From positions 1 through 64,000 of the forward strand of contig RHMC01000014.1 of assembly GCA_003719395.1 (NCBI GenBank): DNA of 64,000 nucleotides, in the 5' to 3' direction. Below, in pieces: positions 1 to 9,632 of this stretch (position 1 is the first letter of the stretch; each line of letters opens with the position of its first letter). The translations under genes and the position numbers were made by a program. Origin of the DNA: Streptomyces altiplanensis. GTDB lineage: Bacteria; Actinomycetota; Actinomycetes; Streptomycetales; Streptomycetaceae. The notes beneath the pieces are model-generated. The model was given only the letters and a program-made list of their open reading frames with translations. It was not told the DNA's origin and did not search any database.

Positions 1-426
1 GCGCGTGCGGCTGGCCGCCGCGGCGGCGCGCTGATCGTCGCCGGGCCCGTGGCGGCGGTGGGCTCCAGGCGCAGGGCACAGGCGGCGGTGGCGGCGCGGT
101 CCGGCGGTACGCCGCCACCGACCCGGCCTCCGGGGTCTCGGCGTCCGTGGCGCTTCGGGAGCGGGGCTGGGGGACGGGGGTCGGCCTCGAACTGGCCCGG
201 GTCCAGGGGCCGCTGGCCTGCGCCACTGGTCGGCGTCGGCAAGGACGGCGAGGAGCAGACGGTCACCACCTGGGCCGTGCCCGCGGGCGGTTACGGGATC
301 CCGGGCGTCGAGGGACACGAGGAGCCGCTGCGCACGCGGGGCGGCGCTGCGCTGCGCGAGGACGAGATCGACCGCTTCGAGGTCCGCACCCTGGCCGGGA
401 ACCGCCTGGTCGCGGTCGAGGTGTGA
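1..426 (+). CDS. Membrane protein, anti-sigma-factor-like C-terminal domain (5' end outside window, frameshifted)
   Basis: Only the C-terminal part is present. Joining three frames gives an alanine-rich hydrophobic segment (about positions 5-60), then a segment containing GVSASVALRERGWGTGVGLE (about 130-205), then VGVGKDGEEQTVTTWAVPAG and IDRFEVRTL ending at the stop at 424-426. From memory this order (one membrane helix, then a small beta-rich extracytoplasmic domain with a TVTTWAVP-like core) occurs in Streptomyces anti-sigma/zf-HC2 membrane proteins. The zinc-binding N-terminus that would prove this is outside the window. At least two frame changes (near 140 and 220) lie in homopolymeric GC stretches and look like indel errors. 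It converges on the next gene. Confidence 0.4.
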   Translation, partial: ARAAGRRGGALIVAGPVAAVGSRRRAQAAVAARSGGTPPPTRPPGSRRPWRFGSGAGGRGSASNWPGSRGRWPAPLVGVGKDGEEQTVTTWAVPAGGYGIPGVEGHEEPLRTRGGAALREDEIDRFEVRTLAGNRLVAVEV

Positions 427-451
427 ACCGGCTCCCCGCCGGCGGCGCGCC

Positions 452-1790
452 TCAGCCCGTGGCGGCCCGCAGGAGGGCCGCCAGCTCGTCGGTCATGCTC
501 CCGGCCAGCCGGTCCAGGTCGGGCACCGCCTTGGCGTCCGCGACGAGACCGACGTGCACCCGGCCTCCGTACGTCGAAAGGGCGACGGCCAGGGACTGGC
601 CGCGGGCCAGCGGCGCCATCGGGTAGATCGCGCGCAGCGGGCTGCCGCCCAGCGAGAGCGTGGAGCGGGGCAGCGGCACGCTCGTGACGAGTACGTCGAA
701 GAGCATCCGGGCCGCGCTGCCCGCGATCGGGGCGCCGAACCGGTGGGCGAGCGGCGGGAGGTGGTCGGCTAGCACGGCGACCGCTCCGGCGCCGCGTCCC
801 GGCCCTTCGGCCTTGTTCCGGTCCATGGCCCGGCGCACCGCCGTGAGCCGCGTCCAGGCGTCCGGCTCGGAGACGGGCAGGCCGAGGAGGTACGCCGAGA
901 GTCTGTTGCCGGAGGCCGCGGGGCTGCCCGGGCGCCGCCGCGATACCGGCACCAGGGCGCGCGGGTCCGTGCCGGGCAGCGGTTCGCCGCGCTCCAGCAT
1001 CCAGCGGCGCAGGGCCGCCGCCGACGACGGCGAGCAGCACGTCGTTCGCCGTGCCGCCCGCCACCCGGCGGATCTTCAGTACGTCGTCGAGCCCCAGCAC
1101 GGCGGTGCCGAGCCGGCGCGTGCCGCTGGAGCCCGCCGCGAAGGCGCTGTCGCCCCACAGGTCGAACCTGCTGGCCCGCATCAGGGTCGCCGCCGATGCC
1201 GACGGCGGCCCACCTCCTCCAGGCGGTCGCGGGCGAAGCCGACGACCTGGTGCGGGCCGGGCAGCCACGACCGGGGCGGCACGCTGCGCTCCCGCCGGGC
1301 GCCCGCCGCGCCCGCTCCCGCGATCTGGTCGAAGATGCCGGCGCCGATGGCGACGGCGCGCATCCCGTCGGCCAGGGCGTGGCGCAGCTTCACGAGTACG
1401 GCGAACGCACCGGGCTCCGCGCCGGTCAGGACGTACATCTCCCAGGGCGGCAGTCCGCGTTCGAGCGGCCTGCGCCATCAGCTCGCCGGCGAGGTGGGTG
1501 GCGCGGGCCGCGAAGTCGCCGTCGGGCAGCCGGACGTGCCGGACGTGCCGGCGTACGTCGAAGTCCTTGGCCGTGGACCAGGCCGCGCCGCCGATGGGCA
1601 GCAGGACGCCGCGTACGCGCATTCTCAGCCGGGGGATCGCGGCGGCGCGCTCGGCGAGCAGTTTCACGACGGAACCGGCGTCGTCGCCGTCGCCCTCGAA
1701 GAGGGCGAGCGCGCCGAGGTGCATGGGGTGTTCGGTGGATTCGAGGTGCCAGAACGCCAGGTCAAGAGGTGCCAGAAGCTCGGTGCTCAA
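452..1790 (-). CDS. Wax ester synthase / diacylglycerol acyltransferase (WS/DGAT), frameshifted
   Basis: The family transfers an acyl group from acyl-CoA to diacylglycerol or a fatty alcohol, making storage triacylglycerol or wax ester at the membrane. The N-terminus MSTELLAPLDLAFWHLES and the following block (to about 1460) are typical of the family. The active-site motif region reads KLRHALADGMRA, so the usual HHxxxDG is RHALADG with the second His and DG kept. The C-terminal domain (about 452-1000) contains the usual NRLSAYLLGLPV and VTSVPLP blocks. These parts lie in three frames; shifts are near 1450, 1180 and 1000. The start is TTG at 1790, five codons after an in-frame stop, with GAGG 5-8 nt upstream. 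The upstream region carries a strong palindromic operator, so the gene is probably controlled by a repressor. Confidence 0.8.
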
Positions 1791-1846
1791 GTAGCCCTCA
1801 CGTCATCGGAGGCAGGTAGGGGAGCGCAGTCAATCCCGAACGATCG

Positions 1847-1882
1847 GTTACGGTCAAGTATTACTTGACCACGTAACGTTAC
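1847..1882. promoter_or_regulatory. Palindromic operator upstream of the WS/DGAT gene
   Basis: A perfect 9-bp inverted repeat with one central base, GGTCAAGTATTACTTGACC (1852-1870), is nested between GTTAC (1847-1851) and GTAAC (1873-1877). The second half of this outer pair is part of another perfect 10-bp palindrome, GTAACGTTAC (1873-1882). It lies 60-90 bp upstream of the TTG start, where a TetR-type regulator would bind. No regulator gene adjoins it, so the ligand and protein are unknown. Confidence 0.6.
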
Positions 1883-1904
1883 CGAACGGTACGGTCAGGA
1901 GCGC

Positions 1905-3931
1905 TCACAGCCGGTCGGGCACGACAAATTCGCACCAGACGCACTTGCCGCTCCCCCGCGACTCCACGCCCCACACGTCCGCCAGCCGGTCGACCAGCAT
2001 CAGTCCCCTCCCCGACACACCCGCCGCGCCCGCCTCGCGGCGCGCGGCAGCGCGCTGGAGCGGTCCTCCACCTCGATCCGCAGCCTGCGCTGCGCCCCGG
2101 CCAGCACCCGGGCGGTGACGACGGCCCCGCCGTCGGTGTGCAGCAGCGCGTTGGTCATCAGCTCGTCGGCGGCCAGCTCGATCTCGTCCGAACGCTCCCG
2201 GGCGCCCCAGGCCCGTACCGCCGCACGGATCATGTGCCGCGCCGAACTGAGGGCCTCGGGGTCGTTCTGCGCGACGTGCTGCTGGAGGCGTCCGCCCGTC
2301 TGCGGTGTGTCGACGCCCCTGCGGCGCAGGAGCAGCAGTGCCACATCGTCCTCGCCGCCCCGTTCGTCGACCACTTCGCACAGCGTGTCGGCCAGCTCCT
2401 GGAGGTCGTGGGGGCCGGTGCGGACCAGGGCGGACAGCATCTGCATGCCGTCGTCGAGGTCCGTGCCCGGCAGCTCCACGAGACCGTCGGTGCACAGCAC
2501 CAGGGTCTGCCCCGGGTCCAGTTCGACGGTGGTGACCGGGTATTCGAGCTGCCCGAACTCCGCGGAGAGGCCGAGCGGCATGCCGCCGGCGACGGGCAGC
2601 CTGCGGCACGCGCCGTCGGCGTGGCGCAGCAGCGGGTCGAGGTGCCCGGCCCGGACGACCTGCACCACTCCAGTGGTCAGGTCGGTCTCGGCGTACGTAC
2701 AGGTGGCGAAGCGGTCGGTGTCCAGCTCGTCGAGGAAGACGGAGGCGCGGGCCATCACCGTCGCGGGGGTGTGCCCCTCGGCGGCGTACGCGCGCAGCAC
2801 GATGCGCAGCTGCCCCATGACGGCGGCGGCGTGGGTGTCATGGCCCTGTACGTCGCCGATGACCGCGCCGACGCGTCCGTTCGGCAGCGGGATCACGTCG
2901 TACCAGTCGCCGCCGACGTCGCGGCCGAGGCGGGCCGAACGGTAGCGGACCGCGATCTGGGCGCCGGGCACGGAGGGGATGCGGCGCGGCAGCATGGCCT
3001 GCTGCAGACCTTCGGCCAGGTCCTTGTCCTGCTCGAAGAGCATGGCCCGCTGGAGGCTCTGCGCGATGCTGCTGCCCAGCGCGATCAGGACGTTGCGTTC
3101 GTCGGAGGTGAACCCGATCCGGTCGCTGTAGAGCAGGCCGAGCGCGCCGACCGGACGGGCCTGGGCGATCAGCGGCAGATAGGCGGCGGAGGTGATGCCG
3201 AGGCCCCTGATGTACGGCCACAGGGCGGGGTAGGAGGTGGCGAACTCCTCCGGCGACTCGATGAAGCGGGGCGCGAGGGTACGGACCACCTCGCTCATCG
3301 GGTACTGCTCGTCGACGCGGGTGTAGCGGGTGCCGGGCACGAAGGAGCCGTCCGGGCCGTCGGCGACGAGGTGGATGCGGCCCGCCTCGACGAGCCCCAT
3401 CACCAGGCTGGCCGCCCCGAGGTTCTCCAGTCCCTGGGAGTCGTTGAGTACGTCGATGACGTCCTTCACGGTGCGCGCGTGGGCCAGGGCGGCCGTGGTG
3501 CCCTGGACCAGGCTGGTCTTGCGGCGCCTCTCCGCGTCGTGTTCGAGCCGGTCGGTGGAGTCGGCGAGTTCCTGGGTGGCGTCGCGGACCACGCCGATGA
3601 TGCGGCGCGGCCTGCCGGTGGCGTCGCGGCGCACGCAGCCCTGGGTGTGGGTCCAGCGCAGGCTCCCGTCACGGCAGCGGATGCGGAAGTAGGCGCCGTA
3701 CGTGGCGCTGCCGTTCTTCAGCGCCTGGGAGACGTGGGCGTCGAGGCGGGCCGCCTCGGTGGGCGGCACGCGCGCCGAGAGCTCCTCCGGGCGGCCGGAG
3801 TACTCGCCGGGACGCAGGTCGAACACGGCGAGAGCCGAATCGTCCATGCGCATGAGTCCGTTGTCGAGGTCCCAGTCGAATCCGCCCAGGCCGAGCGCGA
3901 GCCCGTACGCCTCGAAGAAGCAGCACGTCAC
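1905..3931 (-). CDS. PAS-GAF-SpoIIE (PP2C) phosphatase with C-terminal HATPase domain
   Basis: Multi-domain signalling protein. It has an N-terminal PAS domain (GGFDWDLD... to ...VVRDATQE), a GAF domain (about residues 145-300), and a PP2C/SpoIIE phosphatase core with GLQQAMLP, GGDWYDV, GDVQGHD, AGHLDPLL and GEDDVALLLL, including the metal-binding aspartates. A C-terminal anti-sigma-factor-type kinase domain (ELAADELMTNALLH) follows. Such proteins dephosphorylate STAS anti-sigma antagonists in partner-switching stress or developmental control. The tail (GLMLVDRLADVWGVES...VPDRL) is in a different frame, with a shift near 2035. The start is uncertain: GTG at 3931 directly precedes the PAS domain and has AGGAG 12 nt upstream; an in-frame ATG at 3997 is possible but gives an odd Cys/Gly-rich leader. 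Confidence 0.85.
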
Positions 3932-4103
3932 ACCGGATTCCCGCTCCTGGCAGCAGCACGACCCCGCCTCCCCACCACCCCCTGCGCCCGCGTCCATGCG
4001 CCCAACGCTAGGCGCAGCCCGGGGCGCGCGCATGCGGGACGGCGGGCCTCCGAGCGGCCGGGAGCGCCCGCCGAATCCGCTCCGGCCGCCCCGGCCCCCG
4101 CGC

Positions 4104-6287
4104 TCAGTGCACCCGGCGGTCCTCCAGCGGCGCGGCCTTCAGCACTCCGTCGGACTCCCGCGGCAGGTGCGGGGTGTGGTTGACGAGCCGGGCCGAGTTC
4201 CCGACCACCGCGATGCTGCTGGTGTTGTGCAGCAGGGCCGCGAGCACGGGGTTCATCGATCCCCCGGCGCCGGCGAGGAGGCCGAGCAGGTTGACGCCGA
4301 TGGCCAGGCCGTAGTTCTGGCGTACGACGCGCAGGGTGTGGCGGCTGAGTTCGACGACGGCGGCGACCTGGCGCAGGTCGTTGCCGGCGAGAGCGATGTC
4401 GGCGGTCTCCAGCGCCACGTGCGAGGAGTGCTCCCCCATGGTGATCCCGATGTCGGCCAGGGCGAGGGCCGGGGCGTCATTGGTGCCGTCGCCGACCATC
4501 GCCACCGTGTGGCCCTCGGCCTGGAGGTCCCGGATCAGCTGGAGCTTGCCCTCCGGAAGCGCGTGGGCGTGCACCTCGGTGATGCCGAGCGCGTCGGCGA
4601 CGACCTGCGCGGTCTCCGGCGCGTCGCCGGTGAGCAGCACGAGGCGGGAGACACCGAGGTCCCTCAGCTGCCCGACGACGGTCCCGGCCCCCGCCCGTAC
4701 GGCGTCGGAGACCCCCAGCATGCCGATCAGGTCCTCGTCGCGCGCCAGGCAGATGACGGTCTCGCCCCCGCCACGCAGTCGCTGCGTCCAGTCCCGGGCC
4801 TCCTCCGTCAGCTCGACGCCGTGGCGGCGCAGCAGGGCCGGGCTGCCGACCAGCAGGCGCGTACCGTCCAGTTCGGCGCGCATGCCCATGCCGAGGACCA
4901 CCTCGCACGCCTGGTGGATGGGAACGTGCAGGTGCTGTTCCTCGGTACGGGCGACGATGGCCTGGGCGAGCGGATGCCGGGCGTGCAGTTCCCCGGACGC
5001 GGCCAGGCTCAGCACCTGGTCGGCGGTGAACCTGTCGCCGAGGGTGACCACGCTGGTGACCAGGGGCCGCCCGAAGGTCAGGGTGCCGGTCTTGTCGAAC
5101 ACGACGGCCGTGACCCGTCCGACACCCTCCAGGTGGGTTCCGCCCTTGATGAGGGTGCCGCGGCGCGCTCCGTTGCCGATGGCGGCGCTGATGGCGGTGG
5201 GGGTGGCCAGTCCCGCCGCGCACGGGCAGGCGATCAGCAGCATGGTCATCGCGCGTCTCGCGTCGCGCGTGAGGAGATAGGTCAGCGCGGCCAGCGCGAA
5301 GGAGACGGGGACGAAGCGCTGGGTGAAGCGGGTGGCCACGGTCTGGATCGGCGCCCGGTCCGCCTGGGCCTCCTCGACCCGGCCGATGATCCGGCCCACG
5401 GTGGTGTCCCGGCCGACCGAGGTGGCCCGGACCTGGAGCGATCCGGACGTGACGACGGTGCCCGCGTAGACATGGGAGCCGGCCCGGGCGTAGACCGGCA
5501 GGGCCTCACCGGTGACCGCCGCCTGGTCCACCAGGGCCTCGCCGGACACCGCGTGTCCGTCGACCGGGATCCGGTGGTGCTCGTACACGGCGACCACGTC
5601 CTGCGGCTCGACGTCCTCGATCGCCACCTCGGTCTCGGTCCCGTCGCGTACGAGCCAGACGCGCTCCTCACCGATGGTGAGCAGTTCCTCGATGGCGCGC
5701 CGGGTGCGGCGCAGGGTCAGGGTCTGGAGGAACTCGCCGATGTTCAGCAGCCACAGCACGGTGAGGGCCACGACGTTCTCGCGCAGCACCAGCGAGATGA
5801 CCGTCGCCGCGGTGACCAGGGTGTCCGTCCCCGGAGAACTCCGGCCGCGCAGCGCGCGCAGGGCTCCCCGGAAGAAGGGCAGACCGGTGAAGACCGTGAC
5901 CGCGCCGAGGAGGCCGGAGGAGCCGAGGGCCAGGCGTGGCCGGCGCAGCAGGCGGCGCAGCGCCACGAGCGCGAGGACCGCGCCCCCGACCACCAGCCGG
6001 GCGACTTCGCCGGTGGAGGAGTCGGGGCCGCAGCGGGTGGGCGCGGCCGGCGCGGAAGCGGGCGGAGGTTCTTCGAGCGCGGCCACCAGGCGGTCCACGT
6101 CCAGCCGGTCGGGCGCCACCCAGATCACGACGCTGCCGGTACGCGGGAAGATCCGCAGCGCGCGGAACCCCTCGATGCCGGTCAGGCGTTCGTCGGCCAG
6201 TCCCGCGCTGCCGGGGCGGGCCCGTACCCAGGGAACGGTCAGCCGCGCCCGGCCCGCGGCGACGGAGCACACGACCACGCCGGTCAT
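4104..6287 (-). CDS. ctpC: CtpC-like P1B-type ATPase, zinc/manganese efflux
   Basis: Intact P-type ATPase of 727 aa. It contains the actuator motif TGEAL, the metal-site helix CPCAAGLATP, the phosphorylation motif DKTGTLT, a nucleotide-binding HARHPLA motif and the hinge GDGTNDAPAL. The C-terminal helix has LLHNTSSIAVVGNSARL, close to the mycobacterial CtpC signature. The N-terminal domain resembles a heavy-metal-associated fold but lacks CxxC. The start ATG at 6287 is 2 nt after the stop of the small partner gene, so the two are co-translated. The partner is a PacL/DUF1490-like protein, as in the Rv3269-ctpC pair of Mycobacterium tuberculosis, which supports export of zinc or manganese across the cytoplasmic membrane. 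Copper (usually CPC plus other motifs) is less likely. Confidence 0.9.
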   Translation of the reverse strand: MTGVVVCSVAAGRARLTVPWVRARPGSAGLADERLTGIEGFRALRIFPRTGSVVIWVAPDRLDVDRLVAALEEPPPASAPAAPTRCGPDSSTGEVARLVVGGAVLALVALRRLLRRPRLALGSSGLLGAVTVFTGLPFFRGALRALRGRSSPGTDTLVTAATVISLVLRENVVALTVLWLLNIGEFLQTLTLRRTRRAIEELLTIGEERVWLVRDGTETEVAIEDVEPQDVVAVYEHHRIPVDGHAVSGEALVDQAAVTGEALPVYARAGSHVYAGTVVTSGSLQVRATSVGRDTTVGRIIGRVEEAQADRAPIQTVATRFTQRFVPVSFALAALTYLLTRDARRAMTMLLIACPCAAGLATPTAISAAIGNGARRGTLIKGGTHLEGVGRVTAVVFDKTGTLTFGRPLVTSVVTLGDRFTADQVLSLAASGELHARHPLAQAIVARTEEQHLHVPIHQACEVVLGMGMRAELDGTRLLVGSPALLRRHGVELTEEARDWTQRLRGGGETVICLARDEDLIGMLGVSDAVRAGAGTVVGQLRDLGVSRLVLLTGDAPETAQVVADALGITEVHAHALPEGKLQLIRDLQAEGHTVAMVGDGTNDAPALALADIGITMGEHSSHVALETADIALAGNDLRQVAAVVELSRHTLRVVRQNYGLAIGVNLLGLLAGAGGSMNPVLAALLHNTSSIAVVGNSARLVNHTPHLPRESDGVLKAAPLEDRRVH

Positions 6288-6289
6288 GA

Positions 6290-6601
6290 TCAGTGCTCGT
6301 GTCCGTGATCGTGGTCCTCGACGCGGACCGCGGAGGGCGGCGGCACCTCCTCGCCCAGGCTGGTCCGGGCCTCCGCGAGCATGTCCCCCGCCTTGAGGCG
6401 GGCCTCTTCGGCGGCCGAGGCGACCCACCGCCCGGCGACGATGCCGTTCGCGATGCCACCGATCACGGCTTTGCGAGCGACGGGTTTCGCGTCGGGAAGG
6501 CGCTTCGAGGCTCCCCGGACGATCAGGCCACCGACCACTCCGGAGACGGCGTAGTGCGCGAGACGGCCGGCTGCCGCACCGGCCAGAGCCACGGGGTGCA
6601 T
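6290..6601 (-). CDS. PacL/DUF1490-like membrane partner of the CtpC-type ATPase
   Basis: A 103-aa protein with one N-terminal hydrophobic segment (LAHYAVSGVVGGLIVRGASK), an Ala/Glu-rich amphipathic middle and an Asp/His-rich tail, VEDHDHGHEH. This layout matches DUF1490 proteins such as Rv3269 (PacL1). In mycobacteria PacL1 scaffolds the CtpC pump into efflux platforms and binds metal through a C-terminal Asp/His motif. It is the first gene of a two-gene operon with the pump; GGAG lies 7 nt upstream of the ATG at 6601. The role here is inferred from layout and neighbour. Confidence 0.8.
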   Translation of the reverse strand: MHPVALAGAAAGRLAHYAVSGVVGGLIVRGASKRLPDAKPVARKAVIGGIANGIVAGRWVASAAEEARLKAGDMLAEARTSLGEEVPPPSAVRVEDHDHGHEH

Positions 6602-6712
6602 GAGTGTCTCCTTCCGTCCGGGCCGGAGGGGGCTCCACGGCTCGAAGGCTCGACGGGCTTCCTCTCAAGTGTGCGCCCGGCCACTGGGGCGGTGCGAGCC
6701 GGACCCTGAGGC

Positions 6713-6771
6713 TTGAACGTGTTCAAAAACTGCCGTACGGTCACTCCGAGAAGTGGATTGAACATGTTCAA
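6713..6771. promoter_or_regulatory. Two TTGAAC-N2-GTTCAA palindromes between pacL-ctpC and yndJ
   Basis: TTGAACGTGTTCAA (6713-6726) and TTGAACATGTTCAA (6758-6771; a perfect 14-bp palindrome) share arms TTGAAC/GTTCAA. Their centres are 45 bp apart, close to four helical turns. They lie in the divergent region, 17 bp before the YndJ start and 112 bp before the pacL-like start. Identical paired sites suggest cooperative binding of a dimeric repressor (TetR or MarR type). The regulator is not encoded next door. Confidence 0.65.
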
Positions 6772-6787
6772 ATCTGGGGGTTCCGCG

Positions 6788-7646
6788 ATGTCCGTGCTGG
6801 TCGGCCTGATCGTGATGCTCGGCATGCTGGTCGTCGTCCCCCTGGGGCTGCGTCTCGTCGGCTCGCCCGCACTCCACCGCATCCGGCGGCTGTGGCCGCT
6901 GCTCGCGGCGCCCGGGGCCGTCGCCCTGTGGCTGCCGCGCGGCGGAACCGCGCCGCGCTCGCCCGCGGTGTACGCCCTCGGCACGCTCGCCCTCGCGCTG
7001 CACGCCCCCGGCGCGCTCCTGCGCACGCGCTCCCTCGCCCCGGCCGAGGTCGCCGTGCTCACCGCGCTCGTGGCGCCCTCGGTCGCCGGGCTCGCGCTGG
7101 TCGCCGAGCGCGGCGGACACGAGCGCTTCGGCTTCGACCTCGAAATCCTGTGCGCTCACCGTCCGCACTTCCACTTCGCCGGCTTCGCCGCCGCACTGGT
7201 GGCGGGGCTCGTCTGCCGGGCCGCCACCCAGCGGCCCGCCGGCCGGTTCGCGGCACTGAGCGTGCCGGCTCGGCACGCTGCTGGTCCTCGCCGGGTACTT
7301 CGTCGACGACTGGGCGGAGCTCGCCGGAGCCCTCGTGCTCACCGCCGGCATGTGGACGGTGGCGCTGCTGACCTGGCAGGACGTACGCGACGACCGGCAG
7401 GACCGGACGACCCGCGCCCTGCTCGCCGTCTCGGCCGCCGTCCTGGTCGCGACGATGCTGCTCGCCCTCAGCTGGGCGCTCGGCGAGGCGACCGGCATCC
7501 CGCACCCCAGCCTGACCTGGATGGCCGCCACCCACGGCCTCGGCAACGCGCTGGGCTTCGCGCTCTGCGCGGTGCTGGCCTGGCGACGAATCGAACGACT
7601 CGAACGACTCAATCTCGAACGACTCAATGGGGAGACCACCGCATGA
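6788..7646 (+). CDS. YndJ-like integral membrane protein (frameshifted)
   Basis: A hydrophobic multi-pass protein beginning MSVLVGLIVMLGMLVVVPLG. The central segment contains FDLEILCAHRPHFHFAGFAA, whose HxHFAGF motif is typical of the YndJ family; the C-terminal part contains SLTWMAATHGLGNALGFALC. The two halves are in different frames, with a shift near 7265, consistent with one missing or extra base. Function is unknown in the family. It starts an operon: its stop overlaps the DUF1990 start (ATGA at 7643), which overlaps the lipase maturation factor gene. Two palindromic operators lie just upstream. Confidence 0.75.
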
Positions 7647-8161
7647 GCACCTTCACCTACCCCGAGGTCGGCGCCACCCGGCAGGACGCCCTGCCCCCCG
7701 GCTACCACCATCTCCGCCACCGCGTCCCCGTCGGCACGGGCCGCGCCGCCTTCGACGCGGCGGGCGCCGCGGTGACCACCTGGCGGCTGCACCGGAAGTC
7801 GGGCGTACGGGTACGGACGGACGCGGCGCGGGCCGAGCCGGCGCGCCGTCGAGTGCGCGCTCGCGCCGGACCGCTGCGGGTGGCCGCGCCGTGCGAGGTG
7901 GTCTGGACGGCGTACGAGAAGGACAGGACCGGTTTCGCGTACGGCACGACCGGCCGGCACCCGGAGTGCGGCGAGGAGTCGTTCGTCGTGGAGCTGGCGG
8001 ACGACGGGACCGTGTGGTTCGCCGTCACCGCCTTCAGCCGCCCGGCCCGCTGGTACACCCGGCTCGCCGGACCCGTCGTGCCCGTCTGCCAGCTCTGGTA
8101 CGCCCGCCACCTCGGCAGGACCCTCCGGCGGATCGCCACCGGGGCACGCCCGCGCCGATAA
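7643..8161 (+). CDS. DUF1990 family protein
   Basis: 172-aa soluble protein with the DUF1990 pattern: N-terminal FTYPEVGATR, central CEVVWTAYEKDRTGFAYGT, then HPECGEESFVVE and the C-terminal VTAFSRPARWYTRLAGPVVP block. The biochemical function is unknown; the fold is probably a START/SRPBCC-like lipid- or ligand-binding cup. It overlaps the upstream YndJ gene by four bases and the downstream gene by one (TAATG), so translation of the three is coupled. The Arg/Ala-rich stretch around residues 55-70 may hide two compensating indels. Confidence 0.8.
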   Translation: MSTFTYPEVGATRQDALPPGYHHLRHRVPVGTGRAAFDAAGAAVTTWRLHRKSGVRVRTDAARAEPARRRVRARAGPLRVAAPCEVVWTAYEKDRTGFAYGTTGRHPECGEESFVVELADDGTVWFAVTAFSRPARWYTRLAGPVVPVCQLWYARHLGRTLRRIATGARPRR

Positions 8162-9592
8162 TGGGTGCGATGGAGTGGTTCACCGCACCTGACTACTGGC
8201 TGAGCCGGCTGGTCTTCCAGCGGGCTCTGGCCGCCGTCTACCTGGTCGCCTTCCTCGCGGCGGCGCTGCAGTTCCGTGCGCTGATCGGCTCCCGGGGCAT
8301 GCTGCCGGTGCCCGCGTACCTGCGGCGCGTGCCGTGGCGTCACTCGCCCACCCTCTTCCGGCTCCACTACTCGGACCGCTTCTTCGCGGGGTGCGCCTGG
8401 GCGGCCGCCGCGCTCGCGGCCGGCGCTGGCCGCGGGCGCCGCCGACCGGTTGCCGCTGTGGACCGCGATGCTGATGTGGGCGGCGCTGTGGGTGCTGTAC
8501 CTGTCGATCGTCAACGTCGGGCAGATCTGGTACGGCTTCGGCTGGGAGTCCCTGCTCCTGGAGGCCGGTTTCCTCGCGGTCTTCCTCGGCAACGAGCGCA
8601 CCGCCCCGCCCGTGCTGGTGCTGTGGCTGCTGCGCTGGGTGCTCTTCCGGGTGGAGTTCGGCGCCGGGCTGATCAAACTCCGCGGCGACCTGTGCTGGCG
8701 GAAGCTGACCTGCCTGGACTTCCACCACGAGACGCAGCCGATGCCGGGCCCGCTGAGCTGGTTCTTCCACCACCTCCCGAAGCCGCTGCACCGGGTGGAG
8801 GTGGCGGCCAACCACGTGACCCAGCTCCTGGTTCCCGTGCTGCTCTTCACCCCGCAGCCGGTCGCGGGCGCGGCGGCCGGCGTGATGATCCTGACCCAGC
8901 TGTGGCTGGTGCTCTCCGGCAATTTCGCCTGGCTGAACTGGCTGACGATCGTCCTCGCGCTGTCGGTGATCGACTTCTCGCCCTGGGTCACCGCGCCCGC
9001 CCTGCCCGCTCCCCCGCTCTGGTACGAGGTGCTGGTCGTCGCCGTCACCGCGCTGCTGCTGGCCCTCAGCTACCGGCCCGCACGCAACCTGTTCTCACGG
9101 CGCCAGGCGATGAACCGCTCGTACGACCCGCTCCACCTGGTCAACGCGTACGGCGCGTTCGGGAGCATCAGCCGCGTCCGCCAGGAGATCGTCGTCGAGG
9201 GGACGGACGAACCCGTGGTGCACCGGGGCACGGTGTGGCGCGCGTACGAGTTCAAGGGCAAGCCCGGCGATCCGCGCAGACTGCCGCGCCAGTTCGCGCC
9301 GTACCACCTGCGCCTCGACTGGATGATGTGGTTCGCGGCGCTCTCCCCCGCCTACGCGCGTGTCTGGTTCGACCCGTTCGTCGAGCGGCTGCTCACGGGC
9401 GACCCGGCGATCGCTGCGGCTGCTGCGCGTCAATCCCTTCCCCGACGCCCGCCCACCCACGTCCGGGCCCGTGTCTACCGCTACCGCTTCACCACCTGGC
9501 GCGAACTGCGGGCCACGCACGCCTGGTGGCACCGCACGCTCGTACGCGACTTCCGGTCGCCGACGGCCCTCGCCCGCAGAGCCTCGCCCTGA
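8161..9592 (+). CDS. Lipase maturation factor family membrane protein (frameshifted)
   Basis: Multi-pass membrane protein of about 475 aa. It has FTAPDYWLSRLVFQRALA at the N-terminus, IVNVGQIWYGFGWESLLLEA and KLRGDLCWRKLTCLDFHHET in the middle, and a soluble C-terminal domain with NRSYDPLHLVNAYGAFGS and YHLRLDWMMWFAAL. These are hallmark segments of the LMF1 family. In animals LMF1 helps lipases fold in the ER; bacterial members are uncharacterised. The frame changes near 8430. A short 40-bp stretch near 9410-9455 is read in another frame (RLLRVNPFPDARPP is recovered there), meaning two close compensating indels. Third gene of the YndJ-DUF1990 operon. Confidence 0.85.
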
Positions 9593-9632
9593 CAGAATCG
9601 GCCGTCCGGAATGCTGGACAGCGGGGGGGACG

